A DNA stretch of 64,000 bases from Anopheles merus (GCF_017562075.2 NC_054082.1:50276037-50340036), one strand, 5' to 3'; positions 14,154 to 27,380 are shown, numbered from the stretch's first letter. Notes: generated by a model not told the origin, from the sequence alone. Numbers and translations: made by a program.

Positions 14154-15477
14154 CATACAAACGTACACTGTCGTTAGATTGATGGATGCACACACACACC
14201 GTTTGTTACGCACGTTCGGAAACAAGAGCTTAGTTTTTTTAAGTGAAATTGCAAGCGAAAATCAACACAAACAAAAGCAGCAGCCCAAGGCAACGTAACA
14301 ACGCACCGCGCAGCTGGTAAGGTTACCACGCGAAACAGCAGTCACATCCATCAACGCAATCGCAATAATGCCAAAGGGGGGAATAAGGCTTTGCTGTACC
14401 TTATTGATCCTTTTCTATTCCATTGAGCGAGCGGGCGGTACCCCCGTTCGTTGGTTCAGTTTTCGGTGTACGGTGAGTGTGTTGACAATGTTGAAACCGG
14501 GCCCGCGCTGTGTCTGCACTCGCTACTTTTGGGCCAGGGCTCACACACTTGGACGCATCCTTTTGGAAGTGTGATCGATCGAAGCGTTACGCGACGTTAC
14601 GGTGCCGTTATGATCCAACCATTCGATGGCTGCTGTTGCTGGTGTGCGATGCGTCAATTCTCGCTTTCCGAGAATAAATAAACAACAAAAAAGCAAGGCC
14701 CAGATTCTTCCCGCTACGTCCGTTTGACGGATAAACTCTTTGCAGGGCTGCTACTACTACTAATACTGCTGTATGCTGTTCATCGCAAACCAATCGATTG
14801 ATTGTGTTACAACAATTACCACAAAAACACAAGCACACAGCAGACACACACCTCACTTCATTGTTGTTAGTTTGACCTGATTTTGGCGTCTTCGCTTGAA
14901 TACAGGGGCCAACCACTTTCACTAAACGGTGATCCACACACACACACACGCACGCCACACGAGTTTGGGCCAACACAGTCTAATTTATCCTTCCTCGACG
15001 CGACAAGAACAAACACGCTTTGTGTACAACACAGAGTACGCCCGGTCTGGAGCTCGCCTATTCTTCACAGCGCGGCCGAGAGATTTCGTGCAGATCGCAA
15101 GGAACGAAACAAGCTGACTGATTCATGCGACGGCCCGTCCATTGTACGGACGGCATTCGCTTTCCGTGAATGCTGCTTCAATACAACCCAACACCACCAC
15201 GGCACAGACCAGTGTGTGAGTGTGCGAGCGCACGTTTTTATGACTGCTCACTGTTTTATGTGTGTGTGCGTATGACGAGAGCGCGTGCTGGTGGTGTCAG
15301 TGTTTCTTTTCTTTTTTTTGCTTCTACTCTTGCTCTCCCTCTTCCTTTTCCTAGAGCGCCGTTTAAATTTCCAAGCACCCGCGCGCAGCACAACCCCACA
15401 GCACCACCATTATTTTCTTTCTCTTTCTTGCTCTCTAGCTTTGCGACCCACACTCACCATTTCTGCTCATTTACTCC

Positions 15478-15500
15478 CTCTCTCTCTCTCTCTCTCTCTC
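15478..15500. repeat. (CT)11 microsatellite
   Basis: A perfect CT run within a 200-bp pyrimidine-rich stretch that begins near 15300. Confidence 0.9.
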
Positions 15501-16958
15501 GTGAAGTTCTTCTTCTCTCCCTCCTCCTCTGCTGTTATTTGACTCAGCTCAAGCAAAGGTAAAAAGTGGGATTTTGCCCGCTCACACTTTCCTCATGACA
15601 GAGGGTAACAAAAAAGAAAACCAATGCATATTCGAGAGGAACAATTTACTCGCATTCACACAAACACATACCAACACAATTTGTCTGGTGTGCACGCGCT
15701 GGCGCACTCTTTACCGTACCGTTTCAACGGCAGCGAGCTGAAACAAACGAACATTCTTTCTCTCACTCGCACTCGCACACTCAATCCGTCTACCTTATCA
15801 TCGCACGAGCGGCGTGTAAATCCAACCGAAAAGAAGAGAAAAACAATAAAGAAGAAAACAACTAACGCGAATCCCCTCCACTGTGCTTCGTCGCACACAT
15901 TCTCACTGGCGTTCAGCGCATGCGTGTGGTTTCGCTGTGTGTGCATGCTTGCAACGGCGTGTGTATGCATGTGTGCATGAGTTGATGGAATAAGAAAAAA
16001 AGCATTCGAAAAGAGCCGTGGGTTAGAGCAGGGTGGAATCTTTTTCAACAGCATGAGCCCTTGCCTAGCGATGTGCGAAAGAGAGAGAGAACAGCTAACG
16101 AATCTCATTATCTTTTACGGCCGAACAAATATGGATTGGAAGGAAGGGAAAATGGGAATACATGCAGCGGTGAATCGGAGGGGCAGGGAAAGGTGATTCC
16201 AACATCCGGACCCTCATACCCAGCCAACGCATTCTGAAACTGAAGGGAAAAATATAAAAATGGACCGCTGCCAACGCTTCTCTGCCTGCAGCAATGGCGA
16301 CTGCGCAATGCTGCCAACGCCGGCTGAGCATGAGGCAAAGAAAAGGGGAATGAGAAGAAGGGCGAATGAAGCGTTCCCTTATGTCTGTCAGCGACATTCC
16401 TTTTATCAACCCCTCCTCCTTTCCCCCTGCGTCTTTTGCTACACTTTCAACCATTCTTCATACTATTTTCCCGCTTCAACACAGCAAAGCAGCTCCTTTG
16501 TTCGTCTGGTTGAAAAGAGAGGTTTGCGTTTGCCCCTGTCGATGAACTCTTCGTAAAAAAAAAACAACACTCTGACTAGGCCCGGGCGTACATGTTTTAC
16601 ACGTTTACTCATCGGTTATTTTCAATCCTGATCGGAGTGGGGTAGAAACGACGCTTCCAAGATAGGGGAATGAGGGAGGTTATAGAAAAAAGGGTATGTG
16701 CTGGAACAGCGTTTCAGCAGAAGGGGAACAGGAATTTTGATCCATTGTGTGATTACGATTGCTTGAATGCACTAGCAATGTGTGTATGTGTAGCAGTGTC
16801 GAAGCGTGCGTGTGTGTGTGTCTTTCAGTTGAAAAAAGAAGAGGAAAAAAACAGAAAAACGCCCTGAAATATTTTAGGCACAAGAATAGGCTGGGAAATC
16901 GTTCTACCGATGTTTGGTTTCTTTTTCTTATCCTGACGAACGTAGAACAGGAATACAT

Positions 16959-17943
16959 TTAAAAAATGAGGATGACAAATATGCCCAATACCTTACGTTT
17001 CACTGGAACTCTTCGAATTGCATGACATCCACAATCAAGAGCAAAAAAGTAATATTTGAGCAAAAACAATAATTTGAGACTTTTTGTAGTAAAACATATG
17101 TAACTTAAAAGCATCAAGATAAAATAATATGTTTTTTCACAGTATTTATGTTTAATGCTAAAGTAGCCTAGATAAGAATTGAAATTAGAATTCAATTCCG
17201 TAGAAGGCTATACAGTTCCTAATGATATTAACTCAGTTGATGCGATAAGACTGTTTCTAATAGTTACCAACCGTCATTCATCAGAAGTACAACAATAATG
17301 TAATTAATCCTATTTAATTGTTACACATTGCTCTCTAAGACACCGCCCGTCCAATGCATTTGTCTTCAAAAAAGCCAAGAGACTGATCGATCATCTCGAT
17401 CCGTCACTTTATCGAGAACAAAAAAGCACCACGATCAAAGAATGAAACCATGAAATTTCTCATTCTCTCTGCCTTCGTCTATCCCGCGTTCGCAGCTCCA
17501 GTACTCACAGCATGCGGGGCAAGAGACCTATTATCCCTGCAGGATCTGTAGGGGCGCGCGCAAGCCGCCAGCCCGGCCGAGTAAGCCATTATTATTATTA
17601 ATGTCCATTTTCCATTTTTCCCTCACACCGTTGGTCACCACTGTTCCCTAAATTTATCATCTGTTCCATTTTCACCTAAGTCATTGCATGTCCTCCGCAC
17701 CCTTACTGATGATGACGACACGAATTCCCCCTTGGAACTTTGAAGCTAAGGGAGCGTTCTACTTAGATCGATGAGTGCGCAAATGAGATATGTGAATTAT
17801 ATGTGTGAACAATATTTTGAGTTTGCCTATTTCCTTTTCGATTTTTTAAATTCTGTCCAGTAATTTATTTTTTAAAGCGACAGGAATGACACAATTTAGT
17901 TGAGATCGTAAAACTCGATAGTCATGTATGAATAGATATTCTG
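16959..17943. other. AT-rich non-coding block
   Basis: The sequence is AT-rich apart from a short GC-rich patch near 17520-17580. It has no repeat termini that I can pair and no credible coding frame. Confidence 0.5.
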
Positions 17944-18118
17944 CTTCTTTTTTTTTCTTTGGCTCAACAACCGTTGTAGGTCAAGGCTTGCCTATGCCAC
18001 TAGTTGGGTTGGCTTTCAGTGGGACGTATGGGACACGGTTCATTCGAGGCTCGAACCCATGATGGGTATGTTTTTAAATCGTACGAGTTGACTACTGTAC
18101 CACGAGTTAGAGACCGAT
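17944..18118 (-). mobile_element. tRNA-derived SINE, minus strand, internally deleted
   Basis: Read on the minus strand this has the family head with an A-box-like TGGTACAGT, a B-box-like GGGTTCGAGCC, and the 3' part ending in a CAACGGTTGTTG-type motif and an AAAGAA tail. Compared with full copies it lacks about 35 bp in the middle, where the usual GACTGACTATCC core would be. An imperfect target duplication TAGATAT occurs at 17933-17939 and 18119-18125. It belongs to the same family as the copies at 18169, 42223, 57989 and 61690. The family resembles Anopheles SINE200-type elements, from memory and unchecked. Confidence 0.82.
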
Positions 18119-18168
18119 TAGATATATGCAGATTACACAACAATATTTTTGATGTTTATTGTTGTTCT

Positions 18169-18375
18169 GGACCGATCTGGTGGTACAGTCGTCAACTCGT
18201 ACGGCTTAACAACATCATGCCCGTCATGGGTTAAAGACCCGAATGGACCGTGCTCCCGTACGTAGGACTGACTATCCTGCTATGGCAATTGATTAGTCAC
18301 TGAAAACCCAAGCCCACTAGTAATGGTACAGGCAGGCCTTGACCGAGAACGGTTGTTGTGCCAAAGAAGAAGATG
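18169..18375 (+). mobile_element. tRNA-derived SINE, full length, plus strand
   Basis: The 207-bp copy carries an A-box-like TGGTACAGTCG near 18180, a degenerate B box (GGTTAAAGACC) near 18229, the family core GACTGACTATCC, and an AAAGAAGAAGATG tail. It is flanked by an exact 11-bp duplication, ATTGTTGTTCT, at 18158-18168 and 18376-18386, which fixes its boundaries and shows target-primed retrotransposition. It stands in opposite orientation to the copy ending at 18118, with about 50 bp between. Internal pol III promoters in such heads normally drive SINE transcription; the damaged B box suggests this copy is inactive. Confidence 0.9.
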
Positions 18376-18386
18376 ATTGTTGTTCT

Positions 18387-20544
18387 ACTACTTTTAATAT
18401 TATTCGTTTGTATTATTTGTTATGATATACAAAGTTAGTCTAGTCAGACCGCATCAATTTAATTTTTACCAGAAAGGTCCTAATGTTCTCTGTAAACAAA
18501 CAAAACATTGATCCAAATATCCTTGAATATAATTAAAGTCTTTAAGCAACAAATATTTTATGGTTACATTAATTAATAATCCCTATTGCATAAACTGGCA
18601 ATCAATGTTTAGATTAATTTCAAAACACACACAAAATTTAAAAAAATACAAAGCGTAACTCATGTAAGTTATAACGCAACGTAACAAAATAAAATTTAAT
18701 ATTAAAATACATTATTTGTTGACACCAGTAGAATACTCCCTTTATCCCTGTCACTAACCTGAGCGGTTACACAGAAAGGATAGGGAAGGAATTTAATGAG
18801 CACGAACACCGCCTGAAGGGAGAGGGAGAAGCAAAGGATCTCCACCCTTCTTTTGTGTTCTCCGTTCTGCCATTTTCCACTTCGAAATTGTCCGAGTTCC
18901 CTTATGCTTTCCCCTTCCTCTGCCGTAACACCACACCACGAAATGAAACACAAAAACGCAGCCTTCGGTGCTCAGGAGCAGAGAACGGGATCGTGCAATG
19001 GAGGAAAGATAAAATAACGAACAACACTCTTGAAGCGAAAAACAAAAAATAAACACAGAAGAAGCAGAATGAACAACACGAAAATGACGACAACATAATT
19101 TATACGTTTTCGTCATTCTTCCACTTCTGCTTCCTTCATTAAAACACCCGTTTTCCCCGCGGGACACACGCTCCCAAAGCGTCCCACTTGATCCTGCCTA
19201 ACCATTATCATCCTGTGCTGCCCGAGCTGGGCTGGCTGAGCTCCAGTTCTTTGCGCTTCGACCGCTCTTTGTCCCTTTGAACGCCGTTTTTTAGCTACTT
19301 GTTATCGCGTTTCTTTTTTGCTCCACGTTTATGGTCAAAAGCGATCGAGAAACTAACACGAACCAAGGAGAAAAGGGAGAACAGAATTAATCTTCTGATC
19401 GTTTGGAGATTGTTTTTTTCCTTGCTCGGTTCTACTTGTGAAGGCTTGGATGATCAAACAACTGGGCAATAAAACAACTTCTTCACTCACCCTTACGTAT
19501 AACACCATTCCATAATTCAGACTTCAAGTTTATACAATAAATAAAGATGTTTCTTTTACTCACAAACCAGAACCAGTGGTGAAAATATAGCTCTATAAAA
19601 TTAAAGAAAAACCCATACCACTTTAACCAACGATCGATCGCTCTTCTCCTATGGGCAATGGTATACGCTTTATTTATGGAATGTTGGCCACTATGCGTCT
19701 TCCCAATTTCGGGGGTTTTAATCAAAATTGGCTTAAAAGCAGGGAGGAAATCCCTTACTGCAGGAAATATCAGAAGGGGTGAAGAGCAAGGAAATGAAAC
19801 CTTTTCAACCCTCTTTTCAAAAAGCAATATTTGTATACACACACACACTAACACACCAAATCCAACGGTACGTACCCTGGTTTTCGATCCTGTCCGCAGC
19901 CGTAGCAATGTCCTTATGCTTTGAATGGATGAAGGCAACACTCGAATCACATTGCTGCTTCTTGAGCGAGCCCTCGCCGTGACTGAGCTGAACAAATGGG
20001 ACAGAAAATGGGAAACAACTTTCCCTTTCTCTCCTCTTGTTCGCAGCAGAGATGTTCGTGGAACAATTTGCTTTGTTAAATTCACAGCACCCCTGGCACG
20101 GCCGATGTGGACCGATGAGACGCTTGGCTTGTACTGACGTGTTCCGCCATTACGATTTTGTTACATTTGCAGCACCCAGCTCGAGCGTCTGCTGTACAAT
20201 ATAACCCTCCTTTTCGATGCTGAGAACACAGCAATGGATCGAATGGAAATGGTGGGTAGGGGACAGCGGATGTCGGAAGAGTAGAGGGGAAAAGAGAATG
20301 TAAAGCAGTGACGGTTAGTTGCATGAAGCATACAAAGAGCATACGCACATACACATACGCACAGCGATCGCCATTTTGTACGGATCAAGCAAACTGAAAA
20401 AAAGTTTAAACAACTTTAGAACCATTCCACCGGTGTAAAAGAAACAACACTTTTCCAGTGCATGGACTTAGAAAGGCAGAACAATGAACAAAATGGATTC
20501 GTAAAAACTTTCTTTTATTAGCTTCTTTCAGCTAAAGGTTAGAA
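18387..20544. other. Non-coding block
   Basis: AT-rich to about 18720, then mixed sequence. The longest open frame of the window that is not made of simple repeats, 200 codons on the minus strand at 19483-20085, lies here. It is low-complexity, Leu/Phe/Arg-rich, matches no family I know, and is opposed by plus-strand openings, so I do not call it a gene. Confidence 0.5.
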
Positions 20545-20622
20545 GGCACCACGGGATCGGCGCAGTCATGTCGATCCAACAACATGTGCCCGTCATGGAT
20601 TTAAACCTCGAATGGACTGAGC
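20545..20622 (+). mobile_element. Decayed SINE head fragment
   Basis: The order CAACAACATGTGCCCGTCATGG, a degenerate B box GGATTTAAACCTCG and AATGGAC follows that of the SINE head (AACAACATGCCCGTCATGG, GGTTCAAGCCC, ATAGACC). The tail and core are absent and no flanking duplication is visible. Confidence 0.4.
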
Positions 20623-21159
20623 TTCTCTTATCCACTGAGGAGCCCCAAAAAAGGTCCTTCTTCCGCCCATATGCAAATATTAAGCTTGGTACCATTGCAG
20701 TTGCGAATCCCAGTAGAGCCAAAATTAGTCGACTTCTACTCATATTATGTATCATTCAATGACTACCATTTGCAAAGATCATGCATTGTTATTACCACAA
20801 ATCAGGAAAAGATGCTAACGATGAAATAAGCCAAAAAGATTACACATAATTATGCTAACGATAACACTCTCTAGATGATCATCAGAATTGATCAGCTCGA
20901 TCCAATGATGTAAAAAAGATCGTTACACAATTATGTACTAGATGTTATTTGTGATCATCACAGATATTCGATCGCTTGTCAACACACTCCTGTTTAATTA
21001 GATTGTAGTATCAATGAACGTGTCTTCATAAAAGACAGATCATTTTACAAATGAATGATAAGGAGATCTATTTTACCTGTCATTCGTTTAAATCTCGTAT
21101 GCTAATGATATAATAAATCCAACAAAGGGTTTAACGGTAAGTGAACTGCGCGGAGGTCA
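20623..21159. other. AT-rich non-coding stretch with GATC-rich palindromes
   Basis: Between 20870 and 20990 the sequence holds several short palindromes around TGATCA (GATGATCATC, TGTGATCATCACA). Nothing else is recognised. Confidence 0.4.
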
Positions 21160-21345
21160 GGGGCCATGGATGCATATAGTACGGTGGGTAGAGTAGAGGG
21201 TTGAAAATAAGGGGCACTGTGGTTTTATGGGGCTCCAAGCATGATAGAGGCCCTATGTTCGGGCCCCCCCCCCCCCCCCTCACCACTTGTCAGTTACATA
21301 GACGAGTGAAGACTAACCCCCCCCTCCCCCCTCCCACCCTTCGCA
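21160..21345. repeat. G/C-homopolymer stretch with possible hAT-type remnants
   Basis: Phrases such as GGGGCTCC, AGGCCCTATG and GGGCC followed by a run of about 15 C resemble the subterminal parts of the CAGKGGCGGAT-type elements at 42.8-46.5 kb. No terminal repeat can be defined, so membership is uncertain. Confidence 0.25.
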
Positions 21346-21779
21346 CAGCACTAAAAATGGCCGCTGAGTACCTCCAATAGCCCAAACCTGTCACTTTATT
21401 TATCAAGTCAAGAATAATCCAATATTGATAATACACAACTAAATACTATGGATTAGAAGAAAATCTTACCTTTTCGTCCTTTATTTATTCACAGTGAGAA
21501 GACAAAATACTGGCTTTTCGTGTTTAAGCCTTTTGTTAACCCAACAATCGCACAGCTAATTGGATATTTACTCGCCATTCATTGTAGGAATATCCTATAA
21601 AGAAAAGAAGAAGAAAACATAAGATTAATATCGAATTATTTTTTCTACACATTTAAAGAATTCGATAAAATAAAGGGAACACGTGAATAGCCATCGTTGA
21701 AATGTTTAACAACTTCTAATTATCGTGCATATACTAAAAGGTCAGTTCCGTCTTTATACTAAATACTAATAGACCATAG

Positions 21780-21905
21780 TATGGACCGTCCACCGTAGCG
21801 CAAGAACTGACTTTCCGGCTATGTGATATTCACTAATAAGTCTCGAAAATCTGTATAGGCCGGCATGACTGCGTAGCTGGTTACGCCAAATAAAAAATGA
21901 AAAAA
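21780..21905 (+). mobile_element. SINE, second-tail subfamily, 5'-truncated
   Basis: The stretch reads ATGGACCGTCC, a degenerate AACTGACTTTCCGGC core, then AAGTCTCGAAAATCTGTATAGG and CCGGCATGACTGCGTAG with GTTACGCCAAA, ending A-rich. This 3' tail matches the minus-strand copy at 47009-47165 and not the main SINE family. The A box and B box are missing. Confidence 0.55.
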
Positions 21906-22059
21906 TCTTGAAGATAAAAGATATTATGTTGTTATTATGTAAAAGATATTATGTATAATATTATCCGCGACATTTTATCAGGATCTATAGCTTGTGTCTG
22001 CTTAGGATCTCAACTAACCATTATCCGCCATTGGAAATAATAAGTGGATAATAAGTACA

Positions 22060-22255
22060 CGAGTGGAGGCCCTAAGCGATCTCACACCAGTAGGCCCTGA
22101 ATATTAGTTGCGCGCAAATGAAGATTGAGGTATTCACCCGAGGAAAAAGATCAAGAATATAATTTGCTTATATGTGGAGGTGGTTCTTTTATTCAGAGCC
22201 CTCTCAGGACCTCGAGTCCCTAAACGCCCGCTTAGTTTGCGTAGTGCCTGTTCCG
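22060..22255 (-). mobile_element. Decayed hAT-type miniature element, minus strand
   Basis: The reverse complement contains GGCACTACGCAAACTAAGCG near its left part and ends in AGGGCCTCCAC, matching the copies at 43835 and 46305 (start ATTAAGCACTACGCAAACTA, end CGCTTAGGGCCTCCAC). The terminal CAGGG motif is not intact and no target duplication is visible. Confidence 0.55.
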
Positions 22256-25200
22256 CGTCTTCCACATAGAAGTTCCTGTTATCTGGTAACAAAACATTTC
22301 ATGCATTTCAAAAAATGTTCAAAATAATCACGTTACCTAGTCACACAATCAACAGCACGAGTGAATCATCAATTTATAGATGTAGCACTACAAATCAACA
22401 CCACAAAGATGGTAAAACTCTTAAAAAGCCCACGCACAAGTAAATGTATTCCAAGTTTAACAAAATCAGAAAATAACGTCCCGACTTCTCACAACGCCTC
22501 TTTGTTATTCGTGCGCAATTCCCGCGGTAACACACCAAGTCATTTTGTGCGGATCTCTCGCTTCTGCTCATCTAAATTTGTATACAGCTATCGCGTTTGC
22601 TCAACCGACTGCTGAGAGATTGACGGCAATGCTGGAGGCAAACGCAGCTAGTAAGAAGAACATGAAATTGGAAAAAAATAGAATCACATTAACGCACACA
22701 TTCGCAGGCCATCGAATACGAACCACTCATACACACTTACACGATGGGCGCTTTCCCTCTCCTACGAAACAAATGGTTGTGCTCGATTGAGAGTAATGGT
22801 TTTCTCGTTCTCGCCAGTGGAAAACCACCCTTCACAGATTACCGTTTTGCCCATCCTACAGAAAAAAATCCATCCCTTTGTATGGCTATGTAGTGGAGAA
22901 ATGGAATCCAGGTGGCTACACAAAAATCCCCTGCCACCGTTGGAGGGGAAAATTCAAGCAACCCTCGCGCATACATAAGCCATTTTCTATGGAGGGGAGG
23001 AGGCACCGTACGAATAGCAGGAATGACAAATCATGAACCCCTACCCATCGGACACAACACATGCAACCTCTACCAGAGCCGCATTTCAAGCGAAACAGAA
23101 AGAGACGAAATTATTCAGAAAAACCATCTGCCCTGAACATCACCAAGCCGTCGAATCCGATAGGAATGAACTCCGTAGTCGGAGTATGTGTGTGTGTGTG
23201 TTTTTTTTTCCTTTTTTTTGTTCATTGTCTTTCCGTCCCTTCCACTCCGTAAACCATTAGCTACATCAAGCCGCCAAGGTATAAGTAGAAAGAAGACCAA
23301 CACGCTAGAAGAACAGCACTTTCAATACGAAGGCGAATGGATGGATGGTTTGTGCTTCGCTTCACCACGCTACCCTTGGGAATCGCCTTTGCGGGGCAGG
23401 GAAAGAACGCAAGATGAAAAATGACTGTTGAAGGCGTCCAAGTGTGCTAATGGGATGGCTGGGGCGTAGAGGGTAACAAGAAAAAAAAAACACACACACA
23501 ACAAGTCGAAAATCTCTTCCCTTGCTGCTGCTTTTCGTAACACGAAACCCGTTGCAATCGCTCGCTTTTCGCAAAACTGCATCGAAATGGATAGTTTATT
23601 CGTACATAATCAACTAAAAATGAAACCAAAAAAATCACATAACTGGTACAAAGATGCCATGGAATAATTCATTGCAATCATTACTGTAAATCAACTTGGT
23701 AAATTGAAAGAAACTACATCTAGGTGTTAACGGGTACACAATGAACAATTTCGCTTTGCACAGCATTTAGTGAAGAAGTTGCTGCTTAGCAATTTTATTT
23801 CAATGTCGTACGGCTTTGATGAAATTTTGGTTCTTTTTAGATTAAAACTAGTGCCTAACCATAATTTATTTGGTGGTGCACAAGCACACGCAATGCGATG
23901 TTGCTGTTTAAGAAATGAAGTGTATTGCAGAAATAATTTTAGACATGTATTTTCTATTATATAACAAATTGTAAAACAATTATTTCGTCAGAAACCACAG
24001 AGCTAAAGCAATTCGTTAGAACGCGTTTGCATGGCAGAAGAAACTGACTACATGGAATAATTGACATTAGAACGAAAGAGACCAAGGTAAAGAACAAGCG
24101 AGACAGAAACAACACATCCATCTATCTTCTTTTATTCGGAGAATTGCGGGAGATAGAAGCCGCGATAATTGTTTTATTTGAATATTGCAGTTTTTTATTG
24201 AATGGAAAAATGCAAACTCTATTTGAAAATAACTTTTTATAGTACAGAAAACCACATAAAGGAAGGTTTTAGCTTTTAGCTTCCGATTTATATTGTTTGT
24301 ACTTATTGCTGCATACATGGGATGATTTGGGTCAGTTGATGGGTAGTTTTTATTTTCCTAATTGTTCTTTTCAAAAAAAATTACGTATATGGTAAAATAA
24401 ATGTGTTGAATAATAAAAAAACGACCAACATCACAAGAAGAGCGTGAACAAACGTATGGAATGCTATTTAAAACAACATTTTGGCTTCTATTAAGGGAGA
24501 TTTGAAGTTTTGTTATAAGTTAAATTGGAAGTTAAGCGCCGGTTAGAAACCATTAAAAAGCGATTGGTACTGATTTACCAACATGTTAACCGTTCTTACA
24601 GCAGCGTATATCGTGCCTAAGTTTCAGTTGCTTTGCAACACCGTAGGAAGTCGCATAAAGTTGCTTAAAATTTTCCAAATCGAAAAACTTGCCTGGCCGT
24701 TTCGGAAAGACCGGAAAAAAGTTCCGTCGGCAGCAGCGCTGCCAACATACCAGGAGACCAGCCAATAAGCGGTATCTCCCGCCAGAAGCCAACCAGCGGT
24801 AATCTCAACGACCGGAATGCGTTTGGTGTACGAAGCAGCGAAGGCAATAGAAAGAGACAGCGAGACACCTGGGCTAGAAAGCAGTGCGAATGAGAAAGAA
24901 AGTAAGCAATCAAGCCGACAAGATGCAATGCACATGCGATGATGCTCTCTTTCACGGCATCTCCATCTCCGTCCACACACGCGAGGCTAAATCCACAGAT
25001 CCACAACACGCTGCGAGACGGAACCACTGTGGCTCACCCTCTACTCTTGCCAATGGTGGGCGAATACAAATCTTCCCCGCATGGTATCGCCCCTGCCGAT
25101 GAGTACGTGATGGTGCCCGGAAACCAGCATGGCGAAAAAGATGGCAGCACCAACAACGCTCGGGCATTTCGACCAACGGCGAGAGAAAGTAACAGGCGGA

Positions 25201-25580
25201 CAAGAATTCTCCCCGGAGAGAGGTAGCGCTCACAGCGCGTTCAACTGACTGCCAACTTTGAGCTGGTATTGGTGAACTTTCGCTTCTATAAACTGTGACG
25301 CTGAAAAAGGGTCCAATCTCGTTCGATTCCTCGCTTTGTCGGACTATAATTCTATTACTTTTTACCTTATATTCTCCGACCATTACCGACCGCTCATTCT
25401 ATTTTGAACGATAACTGCTAAGCTTGGCTTTTTATTATCAAAAGAAAAAAAAGCACACACATCATTTGCCAGAGCCCGTTTGTTTACGACGATGGTTGCA
25501 CACTCATACATTCTCATTCCAAGCAATACATGGCCACACGAACACATGCTTACCTCCTTTGCCGTACATCTGGCGAACAA

Positions 25581-25605
25581 TGCTGTCAGCGATTAACTGA
25601 CAGCA
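25581..25605. promoter_or_regulatory. Perfect inverted repeat with paired TGACAG sites
   Basis: TGCTGTCAG at 25581-25589 is followed, after a 7-base spacer, by its exact complement CTGACAGCA at 25597-25605. Each arm contains CTGTCA/TGACAG, the core bound by Hth/Meis-type homeodomain proteins. A regulatory role is inference; the inverted repeat itself is certain. Confidence 0.35.
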
Positions 25606-27380
25606 TCGAACCACAAACGTCAAACAGTTTGTTTGGGTCGCCGTCCCTCATCGTCGCATTCAACATACGCTCGAATGAGTTTTGTCTCATCATTTAGTGA
25701 TAAGAGACCAATAGTGCGGACAGTGCCAAGATAAACAATACCACAAAGCCACAGAGTCCGAAACAGTGGCGTAAAATTTATGGGTTTACTTTCATTCGTC
25801 CTTCACCCTCGTTTGGATGTGTGCAGAAAATTCGTACCGTGCGACCAATGATAAGAGAGCGGAATAGATTGCAGCGAGGTGTTTGCAAGATATAGCTCAT
25901 CAGTGTGTGACCTTCTCTCGTAGCGACAAGTTCAGCGCCATTTACTGCTACGGCCGGGCGCAGCGTCCATTCCACTTCGATCAGCTGTGACAATCATTTG
26001 TTGTTGCCCTTTCGGTAAGTTTTGATCGTGAAATTATGACAGTTGTGTTATTGTTGCGAACCTCTTCACTGTTGCGTATGCGCAACGGACACGGTAATAC
26101 GTAAAACCGGCTGTAGTCAAGTGGTAATTATCAAATGCATTTCGTCGCTCCTTGACCTTGACGATACACGGTCGGCCCGGGTAGAAAGGTGAAATTGTCA
26201 AAAATTCTTGAAGGACAAGAGCGGCGGAAAACGCGACTGTCAAACGAAGCATACACGCAAAACATCATCCCCTCACGCACACCCTCTCGTGTAACCCTTG
26301 GTTACGAAGGTATTGCAAGTAGCAAGCACCACCAACCAATGCGTACAGTTGTGTGAGTGAGCACGGGACAAGCTAATGTTTTACCGGCCGGGAGGCATAA
26401 CAGTGCAACGTTGCCAGATCTCGCACCGCACGCACTTGCATATTGTGGTCGATTCAGTTGAACTAAAGCAATTAAGAATGAAAAATACATTTAAAGAAGT
26501 GTTGAACAAAGCGTTTTCTGCTTTTCGTGTGTCTCTAAAAGCATAAGAAGGCCGAAGTGTGATCAGTAGAAAAGGCTTGTTCTGTATGACTTCTGTACAC
26601 CAACTCAAATAGTTCATAGGAGAAAGCACCGTCGGCAGAAATGGAACATTACAGGACCATGTAAAATAAGACCAAAAATATGAAAAGCCATCATTGTACT
26701 TTGTGTATGTTCTATGAAAGAGTATTTTCAAACGGCAATAAACAAAAAAAAAATATTAAAAAATGCTTCAATAATTTGTATAATTTATAAAAAAATGCTA
26801 TTAGATGGTTTGCTTATACTGTAGTCATTATTTTACTAGTTTCATAATCAAGAGAATAGCCCCTGTAAAGTAGTAGTGAAAGTAGTTTATTTTGGATGCA
26901 AGTATTTCAAATGTAAATTTTAAAAATACGAACTTATTGTATAATGGATTCGCATTTTGCTTTCCTCATTAATTATTTGATTTATAGCAATCGCTGAGAT
27001 TTAGATTTGACCGCGGTACAATATTTTACTGTAGGAAAAATTACCGAAAAAAAACTAATACAGCCTGTATAACATTATGTATATTATATCTATATATATA
27101 GTTTTCTTCTTCTTGCTTGGCTATATAAAAGTCACTGTTATAGTAGAGTCCTTTCTATACTGGTTTGAAATAATGCTAAAATAATAACAATTAGATTCAA
27201 CTTAAAATCGATTGAAACCATCTTTAACACAAATTATATATTTTTAAAAACAAACATTAAAACGTAGCATTTTGCTGCAGAATGCACGTTCAGCCTATCC
27301 ACAACATCGCTTCGCATAAAAATGCACACACGTAAGGATTTGTGAATTTTGGCGATACATCCCTACCTCTACGACCCTTT

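Larger units (their letters stand above)
10661..16958. other. GC-richer, microsatellite-rich non-coding block
   Basis: This segment is dense in short CA/TG, GA/CT, GCA and CGA motifs, so stop codons are sparse in all frames and many 60-200-codon openings appear on both strands. None has a recognisable domain and frames overlap antisense. Y-rich stretches ending in AG at 15302-15352 and 15416-15437 look like 3' splice sites but lie in a long pyrimidine tract. Composition of this kind is common around insect 5' untranslated exons and regulatory DNA, which is inference only. Confidence 0.5.

Noticed and set aside
15302..15437. Two strong-looking 3' splice acceptors (pyrimidine tracts ending CTAG)
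   Set aside because: They fall in a 200-bp pyrimidine-rich stretch where such matches arise by composition, and no coding exon follows.
19483..20085. 200-codon minus-strand open frame, the longest not built from simple repeats
   Set aside because: No domain or compositional sign of coding, low-complexity Arg/Leu/Phe content, no good start context, and overlapping plus-strand openings. With 64 kb and six frames one such frame is not surprising.
24952..25383. 143-codon minus-strand frame
   Set aside because: No recognisable domain; overlapped by plus-strand frames; no splice or promoter support.
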